Shown here piece by piece: positions 9,437 through 19,229 of a stretch of DNA of 64,000 bases. Origin of the DNA: Longimicrobiales bacterium. GTDB taxonomy: Bacteria; Gemmatimonadota; Gemmatimonadetes; Longimicrobiales; Gaopeijiaceae. The position numbers and the translations under genes are program-made. Every line of letters begins with the position of its first letter. Position 1 is the stretch's first letter. The stretch is from assembly GCA_029245345.1 (NCBI GenBank), contig JAQWPM010000021.1, forward strand, positions 310,001-374,000. Reading direction: 5' to 3'. The notes under the pieces were generated by a model, which saw nothing but the letters and a program-made list of their open reading frames with translations, did no database searches and had not been told where the DNA came from.

Positions 9437-10335
9437 CCCATCAACTCCAGGAGGATGGCTTTCTGTGCGTGGAGGCGATTTTCCGCCTCATCGAAGATGC
9501 GAGACTGCGGTCCATCAATGACGCTCTCAGAGACCTCTTCGCCTCGGTGCGCCGGCAAACAATGGAGGAAAATTGCATTGGACGCAGCCTTGGCCATCAG
9601 CGCGTCGTCTACAATGAACCCCTGGAACGCACGCATGCGCTCCTGAGCTTCCTCTTCTTGGCCCATAGAGGCCCAAACGTCGGTGGTGACCACATCAGCA
9701 CCCTGGACGGCCTCTGCCGGATCTCGCGTTAATACCACGTCGGTCTCCGACTGTGCAAATGCCAGAATATCCGCGTTCGGGTCGTACCCTTCCGGGCACG
9801 CCAGCCGCAACGAGAAGCCGAGGCGCGCGGCCGCGTTAAGCCACGAATTGGCCATGTTATTTCCATCTCCGATCCAGGCCACCGTGCGCTCCTGGTGGTC
9901 GGCGCCGAATTCTTCGGCTGCGGTCTGCAGATCCGCGACGATCTGGCACGGGTGCAGGAGATCGGTCAGCGCGTTGACGACGGGGACGGACGCGTGGCGC
10001 GCCAACTCCTCAACCTCCGCATGCTCGAAGGTCCGCACCATGATTCCGTTCACATATCGGGAAAGCACCTTCGCGGTGTCATGGATGCTCTCCCCACGTC
10101 CGATCTGACTGTCCCGATCCGACAAGAAGAGAGAATGCCCCCCCAATTGAGTCATTCCGACCTCGAACGAAACACGGGTGCGTGTCGAACTCTTTTTGAA
10201 GATCATCGCCAAGCTCTGACCGGCGAGCTGGGAGGTGTCCACGCCGTCCTTCAGCAACCGGGCTCGCTCGAGAAGCTGTACGAGCTCATCTCGACTGAAG
10301 TCGGTGATGGCGAGAAAATCTCGTTTGGTATCCAT
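9433..10335 (-). CDS. argF: Ornithine carbamoyltransferase
   Basis: The enzyme converts ornithine and carbamoyl phosphate to citrulline in arginine biosynthesis. The carbamoyl-phosphate loop STRTR is at residues 50-54 and HPCQ at 128-131. DVWASMG (219-225) and the catalytic HCLP loop (258-261) are also present. The DxxxSMG-type motif supports ornithine rather than aspartate as the acceptor. Length 300 is normal. The gene is coupled to gcvT downstream by a 4-bp overlap and lies 18 bp after hslU. No other arginine genes are visible here. Confidence 0.94.
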   Translation of the reverse strand: MDTKRDFLAITDFSRDELVQLLERARLLKDGVDTSQLAGQSLAMIFKKSSTRTRVSFEVGMTQLGGHSLFLSDRDSQIGRGESIHDTAKVLSRYVNGIMVRTFEHAEVEELARHASVPVVNALTDLLHPCQIVADLQTAAEEFGADHQERTVAWIGDGNNMANSWLNAAARLGFSLRLACPEGYDPNADILAFAQSETDVVLTRDPAEAVQGADVVTTDVWASMGQEEEAQERMRAFQGFIVDDALMAKAASNAIFLHCLPAHRGEEVSESVIDGPQSRIFDEAENRLHAQKAILLELMG

Positions 10336-10353
10336 ATTCAGTGCAGGTGTGTG

Positions 10354-11832
10354 CTAAAGGATGTAACGGCTGAGATCTTCGTCCTCGGAGACCTTCGAGA
10401 GGCGCTCTTTCACGAACTCCCGATCGACCAGAATGGACTTGGTTCCCGACTCGGGGAGTCCGAACAACACCTCCTCGAGCAACGTCGTCATGACGGTCTG
10501 AAGGCGACGCGCTCCGATGTTCTCCATGCGCTCGTTCAACTCCATGGCGATGCGAGCGATCTCGGCGACTCCTCCGTCCGTGAAGTCGATCTTGGCCCCC
10601 TCGGTCTCGATCAGGGACCGGTACTGCTCCAGAAGCGCGTTCTTGGGCTCTTTGAGAATTCTCACGAATTCCTCTTCCCCCAGGCTCTGCAACTCCACGC
10701 GAATCGGGAATCGCCCCTGAAGCTCCGGAATCAAATCCGAGGGTTTAGCCACATGAAAGGCGCCCGCTGCGATAAACAGAATGTGGTCTGTCCTTACCAA
10801 CCCGTACTTCGTCGCAACAGTGGATCCCTCGACAATGGGAAGCAGGTCACGTTGGACCCCTTCCCTGCTGACATCAGGTCCTTGACCCCCGCGGGCCCCG
10901 GCGACCTTGTCGATCTCATCGAGGAAGACGATGCCCATCTCCTCCGCACGGTAGAGGGCCTCGTTCACGACCTCGTCCATGTCGACGAGCTTGTCGAGTT
11001 CGTCCTGCAGCAGGATCCGGCGCGCTTCAGCCACGGTCACGGAACGGCGCTTTGTCCGCTTGGGAAGCATATCCTGGAGCATTTCGGTGAAGTTATGATC
11101 CATCCCTTCACCGCCACCCATCGGGATCATCATACCGTCGATGTTCGCGGCCTGTTTGACTTCGATCTCGATCTCTCGGTCTTCGAGCTTTCCGTCCACT
11201 AGAAGCGCGCGGAGCTTTTCCCGCGTGCGCTGCCGGCGCTCGGTGAGGCCTTCATCGGTCTCCTCAGCCACCCCGGTTGGACCCGCCACGAAAATGTGCG
11301 GCCGAACCCCCTCTTCCGGTTCCTCAGGCTCTGGATTCGACACAGGCAGCAGCAGATCGAGGATGCGCTCCTCGACCCTCTTCTCCGCGACCTCCTGAAC
11401 TTCGTATTCACGGTCGGCTCGTACGAGGTTGATCGAGATGTCCACCAAATCCCGAACCATCGACTCCACGTCCCGACCCACGTAGCCAACCTCGGTGAAC
11501 TTTGAGGCTTCCACTTTTAGGAAGGGTGCCCCGGCCAATCGGGCGAGGCGACGAGCGATCTCGGTCTTTCCGACACCGGTCGGGCCGATCAGGATCAAGT
11601 TGTTGGGTGCGATTTCCTGCCGCATCTCCTCTTCGACGCGCTGACGCCTCCATCGGTTTCGCAGAACGATGGCGACCGCCTTCTTCGCATCGTTCTGCCC
11701 CACGATGTATTTGTCGAGCTCGGCTACGATTTGACGGGGAGTGAGTTCATCAAGCCAAACCGCATCCTGTGACTCCTCGCCATGCGCGACAGAAACGGGG
11801 GCGTCCGGTTGCTCTAGGACATCTCTGCTCAT
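10354..11832 (-). CDS. hslU: ATP-dependent protease ATPase subunit HslU
   Basis: HslU is the AAA+ unfoldase ring of the HslUV (ClpYQ) protease. Walker A is GPTGVGKT (83-90), pore loop GYVG is at 116-119, and a large I-domain insertion separates the two halves of the ATPase. The protein ends in SRYIL, the type of C-terminal tail that inserts into HslV to activate it. At 492 residues it is somewhat longer than many homologues because of a ~27-residue N-terminal extension (rich in acidic and small residues). Its start overlaps the hslV stop by 4 bp. Confidence 0.96.
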   Translation of the reverse strand: MSRDVLEQPDAPVSVAHGEESQDAVWLDELTPRQIVAELDKYIVGQNDAKKAVAIVLRNRWRRQRVEEEMRQEIAPNNLILIGPTGVGKTEIARRLARLAGAPFLKVEASKFTEVGYVGRDVESMVRDLVDISINLVRADREYEVQEVAEKRVEERILDLLLPVSNPEPEEPEEGVRPHIFVAGPTGVAEETDEGLTERRQRTREKLRALLVDGKLEDREIEIEVKQAANIDGMMIPMGGGEGMDHNFTEMLQDMLPKRTKRRSVTVAEARRILLQDELDKLVDMDEVVNEALYRAEEMGIVFLDEIDKVAGARGGQGPDVSREGVQRDLLPIVEGSTVATKYGLVRTDHILFIAAGAFHVAKPSDLIPELQGRFPIRVELQSLGEEEFVRILKEPKNALLEQYRSLIETEGAKIDFTDGGVAEIARIAMELNERMENIGARRLQTVMTTLLEEVLFGLPESGTKSILVDREFVKERLSKVSEDEDLSRYIL

Positions 11833-12392
11833 GACGGATCCTTGGAGCTGGCACCCAGCTCGAAGACGACGATGTCTTTGTTCGTGTAGACGCAGATATC
11901 TCCTGCGATCTCGAGCGCCGTACGCGTGATCGCGACAGCGTCCATCTCGGAGTTTTCTCGGAGCGCCCGGGCCGCCGCTAGGGCGTAGGTCCCACCCGAT
12001 CCGATGGCGAGTACGTCGTCATCCGGCTCAATCACATCGCCCGTCCCGCTGACGAGGAAGAGATGATCACGGTCCGCGACGGCGAGCAATGCATCCAGGC
12101 GTCGAAGGTACCGGTCCATTCGCCAGTCCTTGGCCAACTCGACGACGGCCTTGGGCATGTTGGCCGGATAGCGCTCCAACTTCTCCTCCAGCTTTTCGAA
12201 GAGAGTGAAAGCGTCGGCCACCGCACCGGCAAATCCAGCCAGGATGGCTCCGTCTTTTAACTCGCGAACCTTCCGCGCGCTGCCCTTCACCACAGTATCA
12301 CCCATAGTGACCTGTCCATCTCCACCCATCGCCACTTTTCCGTCCTTACGGACCGCGAGGACGGTGGTGGCACGTACATCCGGTAAGCTCAT
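11829..12392 (-). CDS. hslV: ATP-dependent protease peptidase subunit HslV
   Basis: HslV is the proteasome-beta-like threonine peptidase of the HslUV complex. The short propeptide MSLPDVRA precedes Thr9, expected to become the N-terminal nucleophile ([10 protein letters not shown]) after autoprocessing. The [10 protein letters not shown] stretch follows as in the family. Length 187 agrees. It precedes hslU with a 4-bp overlap, the usual order. The 156 bp between hslV and xerC hold no gene and may contain a promoter, though I cannot point to clear boxes. Confidence 0.96.
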   Translation of the reverse strand: MSLPDVRATTVLAVRKDGKVAMGGDGQVTMGDTVVKGSARKVRELKDGAILAGFAGAVADAFTLFEKLEEKLERYPANMPKAVVELAKDWRMDRYLRRLDALLAVADRDHLFLVSGTGDVIEPDDDVLAIGSGGTYALAAARALRENSEMDAVAITRTALEIAGDICVYTNKDIVVFELGASSKDPS

Positions 12393-12548
12393 CAGTTCTG
12401 ACTCTTTGGGATCGGTCCCTGCAGTGCACGAATCAGCCGCAGGTGCAAGCGAAGGGCCACGAATCTAACCCTGATGCTGCCGAACTGGCAGACACCGGAC
12501 ACACGCGTATCGTGTGAGGCCCCCATACTGGCAAAGCGAGCTCTGGGG

Positions 12549-13475
12549 CTACTCGCTGCGGGGATGCGCGTCGTTGTACACGCGCAGGAGCCGCTCTTTC
12601 GTCGTGTGCGTGTAGACCTGGGTCGTAGAGAGGGAGGCATGGCCCAACAGCTCCTTGACCGCGAGAAGGTCCGCCCCGGCTTCCAGGAGGTGGGTCGCGA
12701 AGGAATGCCGAAGCGCGTGCGCGGAAAGGCCACTGGCGCCCGCGGCCGCCTCGAATGAGGCTCCCACTGATGCCTGGATGGATCGTCTGGACAATCTCCC
12801 ACCCTTGGCGTTCAACAGGAGTGCCTTTTCGCGCCGGGGGGCGACTTCGCTCCTGCGGGGCTCGTACCGGTCGATCGCGACCAACGCAGACTCCGTGATC
12901 GGTACAATGCGTTCTTTTTTTCCTTTTCCCACGACTCGAACGAGTCGCCTTTTTCGATCGATCGCGCCCAGGTCCACACCAAACAACTCTGACAGGCGAA
13001 GACCGCTCCCGTAAAGCATCTCCAAGATGACGAGATCACGTGTCTTGGCGAGCGTGTTTTCAGATGCACGCCGCTCGGCTTCCTCGAAGACGTTCTTTAT
13101 GTCTCCAGCGCTAAGGTGGCCAGGCAGGCGCTTCTCCGTCTTCGGCGCTCTCACCGCAGAAGCTGGGTTCACCTCGATCCTCTCCTCTGCCGTCAGGTAT
13201 CGAAAGAAAGCCCGCGTCGCAGACAGCTTCCGAGCCACCGTTCGTTTGGCGAGGCCCTTCCGACCCAGCCAGCCCATGAAACCGCGAAGTGCGAGGCGAT
13301 CGATGTCTGGATCAGACCACGCCCAGTCGGAGTGCCCGAAATATTCGTCCAAGAAATCGGCGAGCTGAGCGAAGTCCCGTTTGTAGGCCTTCACGGTGTT
13401 CAGGGAGAGTTGGCGTTCGTGTTCGAGGTGCTCCAGAAACGCTTGAATCTCGTTCGGTGGCCCGTCTATGCCCAT
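12549..13475 (-). CDS. xerC: Tyrosine recombinase XerC
   Basis: XerC resolves chromosome dimers at dif with XerD. The 308-residue protein has a SAM-like N-terminal DNA-binding domain and a catalytic domain with Arg160 (GSGLRLSEL), Lys184 (GKGKKER), His253 and Arg256 (HALRHSF), His279 (LGHAS) and nucleophile Tyr288 (TTQVYTH). I use the ATG at 13475, which sits 8 bp past the trmFO stop. An upstream extension to 13580 lies within trmFO and is not family-like. Placement between trmFO and hslV matches the codV-clpQ-clpY arrangement of Bacillus. XerC versus XerD is decided mainly by this context. Confidence 0.9.
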   Translation of the reverse strand: MGIDGPPNEIQAFLEHLEHERQLSLNTVKAYKRDFAQLADFLDEYFGHSDWAWSDPDIDRLALRGFMGWLGRKGLAKRTVARKLSATRAFFRYLTAEERIEVNPASAVRAPKTEKRLPGHLSAGDIKNVFEEAERRASENTLAKTRDLVILEMLYGSGLRLSELFGVDLGAIDRKRRLVRVVGKGKKERIVPITESALVAIDRYEPRRSEVAPRREKALLLNAKGGRLSRRSIQASVGASFEAAAGASGLSAHALRHSFATHLLEAGADLLAVKELLGHASLSTTQVYTHTTKERLLRVYNDAHPRSE

Positions 13476-13482
13476 GGCGGAG

Positions 13483-14826
13483 TCAGTCCGCCGAAGAAGT
13501 GTGGGCCATGGCCGGGTCCGCGACGTCCAGTCCTGACTCCCGCATCCACTCGAGGAAGTCGAGCTGCGCGCGCTCTCCAAGAATGCGGCGCTTTTCCTTT
13601 TTGTCCTTCACTCGACGGTCGAGTGGATCAACAAGTCCCCAGTTCGAATTCATCGGCTGGAAATGACCTGGCTTTGCGTCTCTCAAATATCTGAAAAGAC
13701 CGCCGATCATGGATGTCGGCGGAGGCACCACCGGATCTTCACCCGCCATGACCCGCGAGAGGTTGATTCCAGCAAGGATGCCGCTCGCTGCAGACTCGGT
13801 GTATCCCTCTACCCCCGTCAATTGACCCGCAAACACGACGTCGGGCCTGCCCGCGGGCGCACCATATCGGGACAGTCGCTCAGGGAAGTTCAGATAGCTG
13901 TTCCGGTGAATCGAACCCCAGCGGAGAAAGTCCGCGTCTGCGAGGCCCGGGATCATGGTGAATACCTTCTTCTGGTCGCCCATCCGCAGACGTGTCTGGA
14001 ACCCCACCATGTTCCACATCTGCCCCGCCCTGTCCTCCCGTCGAAGCTGTACCACAGCCCAGGGACGATTCCCCGTTCGGGGATCGACAAGCCCGATTGG
14101 CTTCATGGGACCGAAACGAAGCGTCTCCACGCCTCGTCCAGCCATCACCTCCACAGGCAAGCAGCCTTCGAAGTAAGGCACGTTGTCCCAGTCATGACCG
14201 GCATGCGCCTCACCCGCGTTGAGCGCCTCGATGAACGCTTCGTACTCTGCCTTGTCCATCGGGCAGTTTAGGTAGTCCGAGTCTTCCCCAAAACGACCCG
14301 CAGCGAAGACGATGTCGTCGTCCAATGAGTCGCGGTGGAGTATCGGAGCAATCGCATCGAAGAATGAAAGGCCGCCATCACCAAGCATTTCTTGGATCGA
14401 CTCAATAAGTCCGTCGGAGGTCAGCGGACCGGTGGCCAAGATCGTCGGACCGTCCGGGATCTCGGTGCACTCCTCGCGCACCACTTCAATGAGCGGCTGA
14501 GCGTCGATCGCAGCAGTCATAGCAGCCGAAAAGAGCCCTCGATCTACGGCAAGCGCTGAACCCGCCGGCACCTTCGAGACGTCGGCCGATGTGAGGAGTA
14601 CCGACCCGAGCGTCCGCATCTCGCGCTTGAGTTGACCGTGCGCGTTGGACGGGTCCTCACTCTTGAACGAGTTCGTACAGACCAACTCGCCGAGGTCGTC
14701 CGTTTGGTGGGCGTTCGTCCCGCGTACCGGACGCATTTCCAATAACCTGACCTTGTGACCCCGGGCCGCCAATTGTAGCGCGGCCTCACACCCGGCTAAC
14801 CCGCCGCCGACAACGGTGGGCGTCAT
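13483..14826 (-). CDS. trmFO: Methylenetetrahydrofolate-tRNA-(uracil-54-C5) methyltransferase TrmFO
   Basis: TrmFO is an FAD- and folate-dependent enzyme that makes ribothymidine at position 54 of tRNA. The N-terminus carries the dinucleotide-binding signature VVGGGLAGCEAALQLAARG. The following LLEMRP segment and the internal NCPMDKAEYEAF segment are characteristic of TrmFO and separate it from MnmG. Length 447 is typical. The start overlaps the topA stop by 4 bp, reproducing the conserved topA-trmFO-xerC order. The protein presumably acts in the cytoplasm on bulk tRNA. Confidence 0.95.
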   Translation of the reverse strand: MTPTVVGGGLAGCEAALQLAARGHKVRLLEMRPVRGTNAHQTDDLGELVCTNSFKSEDPSNAHGQLKREMRTLGSVLLTSADVSKVPAGSALAVDRGLFSAAMTAAIDAQPLIEVVREECTEIPDGPTILATGPLTSDGLIESIQEMLGDGGLSFFDAIAPILHRDSLDDDIVFAAGRFGEDSDYLNCPMDKAEYEAFIEALNAGEAHAGHDWDNVPYFEGCLPVEVMAGRGVETLRFGPMKPIGLVDPRTGNRPWAVVQLRREDRAGQMWNMVGFQTRLRMGDQKKVFTMIPGLADADFLRWGSIHRNSYLNFPERLSRYGAPAGRPDVVFAGQLTGVEGYTESAASGILAGINLSRVMAGEDPVVPPPTSMIGGLFRYLRDAKPGHFQPMNSNWGLVDPLDRRVKDKKEKRRILGERAQLDFLEWMRESGLDVADPAMAHTSSAD

Positions 14827-17306
14827 TTTTTCTTCTTCTTCCGGGGCTTCCCTTTCTTTCCGCCTCGCGCCGCCTTCTTGGCGAGCAAGTCGAGGGCCAT
14901 CTCCAAATCGACCTCTTCAGGCTCAGTTCCCTTGGGGAGCGTCGCGTTGGTTGTGCCGTCGGTGACGTACGGGCCGTAGCGTCCGGCACGAATCAGAAGT
15001 TCCAACCCCGAGTCAGGATGTTTTCCAAATTCCTTGAGAGGAATTCCACCCGACGCCTTCGTCTTCACGAGTTCGACAGCCTCTTCAAGCGTCACCGTCC
15101 ACATTTCGTCGGGCGTCTTCAGGCTTGCGAACGTCTTACCACGCCGTACGAAGGGTCCGAAACGACCAAGGCCAGCTACGACCTCTTCTTCCGTTTCCGG
15201 ATCGGTCCCGAGAGGCCGGGGCAGCATCAACAGCTGCACCGCGAACTCGAGGTCAACGTCTTGAGGCTGCTTGTCCTTAGGCAACGACGACCGCTTCGGC
15301 TTCTTGTCCTCCTCTTCGGCCTCGAGTTCCACGTACGGGCCATACGGACCGTACTTGAGCCGGACCAGCCTGCCGAGCTCCGGATGCGGGCCCAGCTCCT
15401 CACCTTCCGGATTGAAGCCATCAAGCGACCGCGTGCTCTTGCACTCGGGGTATCCCGAGCAGCCGAGAAAACGCCCGAACCGGTTCCAGCGAACCAGCAT
15501 CGTGCTGCCACACTTGTCACAATCTTCGCCCTCTGCGGCGAGAATCTCCTTGATAATCTCGTCGGAGTTCTTCTCCCCTTCCTTGATCCGTTCCATGAGC
15601 CGGGGATAGAAACCACCCAGTAGCTCACGCCAATCGGCTTCGCCGTCCTCGACCTTGTCCAGCTCCGACTCCATCCGACTCGTAAACTCGGCATCGAAAA
15701 TGTCCGGGAAGAGCCTCACTAGGAGTGCCGAGACTACCTCGCCGAGGTCGGTCGGGAAGAAGCGTCTCTTCTCCAGTTCCACGTACCCTCGATCGACGAT
15801 CACGGAGATCGTCGCGGCGTATGTGGACGGTCGGCCGATCCCCTGCTTCTCCATCTCCTTGACCAAGCTGGCCTCAGAGTATCGGGGCGGGGGCTGCGTG
15901 AAGTGCTGCTTGGGCTCGACACCTTCCAGTTCGCTGACGTCCCCGCTGTTCAGGTCGGGGAGTGGCTCGAGGTCGTCCAACCGGCGGGGCTCACCGGCTT
16001 CTGTGGCTTCTAGGTATAGTCGCGTGAATCCCTGGAATTTCACGATCGACCCGGTGGAGCGGTACAGATATGATGTACCGTTGCTCCCAGTCAGACCGAA
16101 GTCCACGGTGGTCGTGTCATAGACGGCAGGCGACATCTGGCTCGCGACGAAACGCTGCCAGATCATTTCGTACAGGTTCGCCTGGTCCGCCTCGAGGTAT
16201 TTACCAGCTTCGGACGGGTGGATCGTGACATCCGTGGGGCGTACGGCTTCGTGGGCGTCCTGCGCTGCTCGGGACTGCTTCCCCCCATACAGACGGGGGG
16301 CCTTGGGGATGTAGTCCTCGCCCATCTCCTCAGCCACCCAGGTCCTAGCCTGATCTACGGCATCGGGCGAGACACGGGTGGAGTCGGTTCGCATATAAGT
16401 AATGAGACCAATCTGACCGCGTCCCCCGATTTCTTGTCCCTCGTAGAGCCTCTGAGCGTTCGACATCGTACGCTTCGCAGAGAAGCGGAGCCGCTTGGCC
16501 GCTTCCTGCTGAAGGGTCGACGTGGTGAACGGAGCTGCTGGATTCTTTCGCCGTTCCCGGCGCTTCACTTCGGTTACCGCGAAGGGCACGCTCTTAATCG
16601 CGTCGACCGCAGCGGTCGTCTCTTCCTCGTTCCGCAACGTGAAGGCCTTACCGTCGATCTGGTGAAGCTTCGCATCGAATGCCTGCCCGTCGCGGCGTAG
16701 ATGGGCCGTGATCGACCAATACTCATCTTCGACGAACGCACGGATCTCATTTTCACGTTCACAGATGATACGGAGCGCTACGGTCTGGACGCGTCCTGCA
16801 GACAAACCGGGTCGGATAGGTCGCCAGAGCATCGGGCTGACCTTGTATCCGACAAGTCGGTCTAGAATCCGCCTGGCCTGTTGGGCCTCGATCCGCTTCA
16901 TGTCCAACAGGCCCGGTGAGGCGAGCGCCTCCTGAACCTTCTTTTTCGTGATCTCTCGGAACGTGACCCGATCGAATCGCTCTTTGTTCTTCTCGTACCC
17001 GAGCTGTTCGGCAACGTGGTAGGCGATGGCTTCCCCTTCACGATCAGGGTCAGTCGCGAGGATCACACGGTCTGCGGTCTTGGCGAGTTTCTTCAACTCG
17101 GCGATGACCTTACCCTTGCCTCGGATCGTCTCGAATTTGGGCTCAAATCCGTTCTCGACATCCACTCCCAATTCCTTCCTTGGGAGGTCACGGACATGCC
17201 CCACCGACGCCGCGACCGCATACCCCTTCCCGAGGTACTTCCCGATCGTTCGCGCCTTCGCCGGGGACTCGACGATGACAAGATGTATTCGGTCTTTGTC
17301 GCTCAT
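14823..17306 (-). CDS. topA: DNA topoisomerase I (type IA)
   Basis: TopA relaxes negative supercoils by a single-strand passage mechanism. The N-terminal Toprim domain has the metal-binding DPDRE (86-90). The active-site tyrosine is Tyr304 in LITYMRTDST. One C-terminal Cys4 zinc ribbon (CDKCGST...CSGYPEC) is visible, followed by two or three TopA C-terminal repeats ending in YGPYV-type segments. A lysine-rich tail closes the 827-residue protein, as is common for DNA-binding C-termini. It is coupled by 4-bp overlaps to aroK upstream and trmFO downstream. Confidence 0.96.
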   Translation of the reverse strand: MSDKDRIHLVIVESPAKARTIGKYLGKGYAVAASVGHVRDLPRKELGVDVENGFEPKFETIRGKGKVIAELKKLAKTADRVILATDPDREGEAIAYHVAEQLGYEKNKERFDRVTFREITKKKVQEALASPGLLDMKRIEAQQARRILDRLVGYKVSPMLWRPIRPGLSAGRVQTVALRIICERENEIRAFVEDEYWSITAHLRRDGQAFDAKLHQIDGKAFTLRNEEETTAAVDAIKSVPFAVTEVKRRERRKNPAAPFTTSTLQQEAAKRLRFSAKRTMSNAQRLYEGQEIGGRGQIGLITYMRTDSTRVSPDAVDQARTWVAEEMGEDYIPKAPRLYGGKQSRAAQDAHEAVRPTDVTIHPSEAGKYLEADQANLYEMIWQRFVASQMSPAVYDTTTVDFGLTGSNGTSYLYRSTGSIVKFQGFTRLYLEATEAGEPRRLDDLEPLPDLNSGDVSELEGVEPKQHFTQPPPRYSEASLVKEMEKQGIGRPSTYAATISVIVDRGYVELEKRRFFPTDLGEVVSALLVRLFPDIFDAEFTSRMESELDKVEDGEADWRELLGGFYPRLMERIKEGEKNSDEIIKEILAAEGEDCDKCGSTMLVRWNRFGRFLGCSGYPECKSTRSLDGFNPEGEELGPHPELGRLVRLKYGPYGPYVELEAEEEDKKPKRSSLPKDKQPQDVDLEFAVQLLMLPRPLGTDPETEEEVVAGLGRFGPFVRRGKTFASLKTPDEMWTVTLEEAVELVKTKASGGIPLKEFGKHPDSGLELLIRAGRYGPYVTDGTTNATLPKGTEPEEVDLEMALDLLAKKAARGGKKGKPRKKKKK

Positions 17307-17848
17307 TCAGCGTCCAATATGAGGTCATTCCCAGAAAACATTTCCAAGATCCGGGCCGACACATCTTCTACGGACCGGCCCTCTGTGTCCACCTTCCACT
17401 CGGCGAGAGCGTACGACGGACTGCGCGATTCTACCAGTTTACGTGCTGTGTCGACCGGTTCATCGGAGTCCAATAAGGGGCGCTTCCCGGGCTCGGCCTG
17501 GACCCGCCCCACCGCCTCAACAGCCGTAACTTGGAGCCACACCGTCCCGGTTCCTGGAGGGAGACCGTCGACCCACTGCGGCTGAGCGGCCCATCCGCCA
17601 CCGGTCGCGATGACTACTCCCTCTTCGTCGAGGAGTGCGGCCATGGTCGTCCGTTCTTTCTCTCTAAAAAAAGCCTCTCCATGCTCCTGGAAGAGCGCGG
17701 CGATCGGCGTGTCCAAATCGTCCTCAAGCGTTTGATCCGCATCGATGAAGCGCCAACCGAGGGCGGCTGCCAGAACCCGACCGACACTCGATTTTCCGGA
17801 TCCCATGAAGCCGACTAGGAGAATCCGACACACCGTTGCGGATATCAC
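17303..17848 (-). CDS. aroK: Shikimate kinase
   Basis: AroK phosphorylates shikimate at the 3-hydroxyl, step five of the pathway to chorismate. The P-loop GFMGSGKS spans residues 13-20. FIDADQTLEDD provides the shikimate-binding Asp, and a GGG segment (ATGGGWA) is also present. The length of 181 residues is standard. It sits between aroC and topA with 4-bp overlaps on both sides, so two consecutive shikimate-pathway genes are co-translated. The first few residues before the P-loop are ordinary, so the start at 17848 is acceptable. Confidence 0.93.
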   Translation of the reverse strand: MISATVCRILLVGFMGSGKSSVGRVLAAALGWRFIDADQTLEDDLDTPIAALFQEHGEAFFREKERTTMAALLDEEGVVIATGGGWAAQPQWVDGLPPGTGTVWLQVTAVEAVGRVQAEPGKRPLLDSDEPVDTARKLVESRSPSYALAEWKVDTEGRSVEDVSARILEMFSGNDLILDAE

Positions 17849-19050
17849 CGCCCCTTGAAGCCACGCTCGGTCAAATGCGTGAGGTAGCCGTCCAGGTTCC
17901 TGCGAATCTCTCCGACCGAGTCACCACCGAACTTGTCCAGAAACGCATCCGCCAAAACCAATGCAACCATCGACTCCGCAACCACGCCCGCAGCCGGCAC
18001 CGCGCATACGTCACTACGTTCGACCGCTGCATCGCCCACGGAGCCGTCCCGAAGATCGACACTTGGCAGTGGCTTCCGGAGCGTCGAGATGGGCTTCATC
18101 GCGCCCCGGACTAAGATAGGCTCGCCGGTGCTCACGCCGCCTTCCAACCCACCAGCGCGGTTCGACGCTCTGCCGATACGTCCCGCTCTGGGCTTGTCGT
18201 CGTTCCGGACGATGGCATCGTGGACCTCCGAACCAGGCCGTCGAGCCCCGGTGAAGCCCAGACCGATCTCTATGCCTTTGACGGCCTGCACAGACATCAC
18301 CGCGCCCGCCAGTCGTCCGTCGAGCTTCGTGTCCCATGACACGTAGCTCCCCAACCCGACCGGAACACCCGTGGCAACGACTTCGAAGACGCCGCCCAGA
18401 GTGTCCCCACGCTCCTTAGCGTCGTCGATCTCCAGCATCATCCGCGATGCCGCGGCTTCGTCCAAACAGCGAACCGGGCTCAGATCTGCGGTCGCATTGA
18501 GGTCCTCCGGCAACTCCTGCAGTATCGCTTCCGTTGACCCGATGGAGAGGATATGGCTCCCAATGCGGATGCCAAACTCACCCAACAGCCGCTTGGCCAC
18601 TGCACCGCACGCGACACGGGCCGCTGTCTCCCGCGCGCTCGCACGTTCCAGGATGTCGCGAACGTCACGACGGTCGTATTTGAACGCTCCGACGAGATCC
18701 GCATGTCCAGGCCGGGGAAGATAATGAGGGCGTAGCGCCTTCGGGTTCTCATCCTCCGCGGGTGCCTCGTGGGCCATAGCAGTGGTCCAATTTTCCCAAT
18801 CCCGGTTCCAGATGATCATCGAGATGGGGGATCCTAGTGTCTCGCCCAGCCGGACGCCGCTGAGGAGGTCCGCGGTATCCGACTCGATCTTCATCCGCCT
18901 CCCTCGCCCATAGCCACCCTGGCGCCGGGAGAGTTCAGGATCGACATCGCGCTCCATCGACAACGGGAGACCCGCCGGCATACCCTCGAGGAGAGCGGTA
19001 AGGCCGCGGCCGTGGGATTCACCTGCCGTATGGAAGGATATTCGGTGCAT
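17845..19050 (-). CDS. aroC: Chorismate synthase
   Basis: AroC converts 5-enolpyruvylshikimate-3-phosphate to chorismate using reduced FMN as a cofactor. The N-terminus SFHTAGESHGRGLTALLEGM and the RQGGYGRGRRM stretch are classic signatures, and a later GRIGRASNRAGGLEGGVSTG segment matches the third. Length 401 is normal. It is the first gene of the long minus-strand run toward the sigma-54 activator, so its promoter should lie in 19051-19170. That stretch has a short AT-rich patch near 19122-19135, but I cannot assign promoter boxes with confidence. Confidence 0.96.
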   Translation of the reverse strand: MHRISFHTAGESHGRGLTALLEGMPAGLPLSMERDVDPELSRRQGGYGRGRRMKIESDTADLLSGVRLGETLGSPISMIIWNRDWENWTTAMAHEAPAEDENPKALRPHYLPRPGHADLVGAFKYDRRDVRDILERASARETAARVACGAVAKRLLGEFGIRIGSHILSIGSTEAILQELPEDLNATADLSPVRCLDEAAASRMMLEIDDAKERGDTLGGVFEVVATGVPVGLGSYVSWDTKLDGRLAGAVMSVQAVKGIEIGLGFTGARRPGSEVHDAIVRNDDKPRAGRIGRASNRAGGLEGGVSTGEPILVRGAMKPISTLRKPLPSVDLRDGSVGDAAVERSDVCAVPAAGVVAESMVALVLADAFLDKFGGDSVGEIRRNLDGYLTHLTERGFKGR

Positions 19051-19170
19051 GATCGGATCCTACGCCGTTCAAGAAGGAGCATACGGCCTCAGGGCCAGCT
19101 GACGGGCCTAGAGGAGCCCTACTATATAGATAGTGTCCCTGCGGCCACCAAGGGCCACTGGGTGGGACGC

Positions 19171-19208
19171 AAAGACGCCTCGGCCGGTCGAAACCCCGCC
19201 GAGGCGTC
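19171..19208 (-). terminator. Rho-independent terminator closing the pil locus
   Basis: A perfect 11-bp stem (19174-19184 with 19198-19208) surrounds a 13-nt loop. On the minus strand it is followed by TTTGCG. It lies 22 bp beyond the stop of the large lipoprotein gene that follows pilQ, so it is well placed to end the 19-kb pilus transcript before aroC. The T-tract is short but the stem is very GC-rich. Confidence 0.8.
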
Positions 19209-19229
19209 CACTTCTTGCGAGGCCCATGA

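Noticed and set aside
9895-11202. 435-residue plus-strand frame across argF and hslU
   Set aside because: It is antisense to two well-supported genes and its composition is typical of a mirror frame (His/Leu/Asp-rich, no motifs).
12392-12802. 136-residue minus-strand frame across the hslV-xerC gap
   Set aside because: Mostly overlaps xerC in another frame; Arg/Pro/Ser-rich without motifs. The gap itself (12393-12548) shows no convincing gene.
13901-13925. Stretch resembling a tRNA T-arm (GGTGAATCGAACCCC)
   Set aside because: It lies inside trmFO and no cloverleaf can be built around it. Similar GTTCGATTCC at 34609 lies within the GT2 gene.
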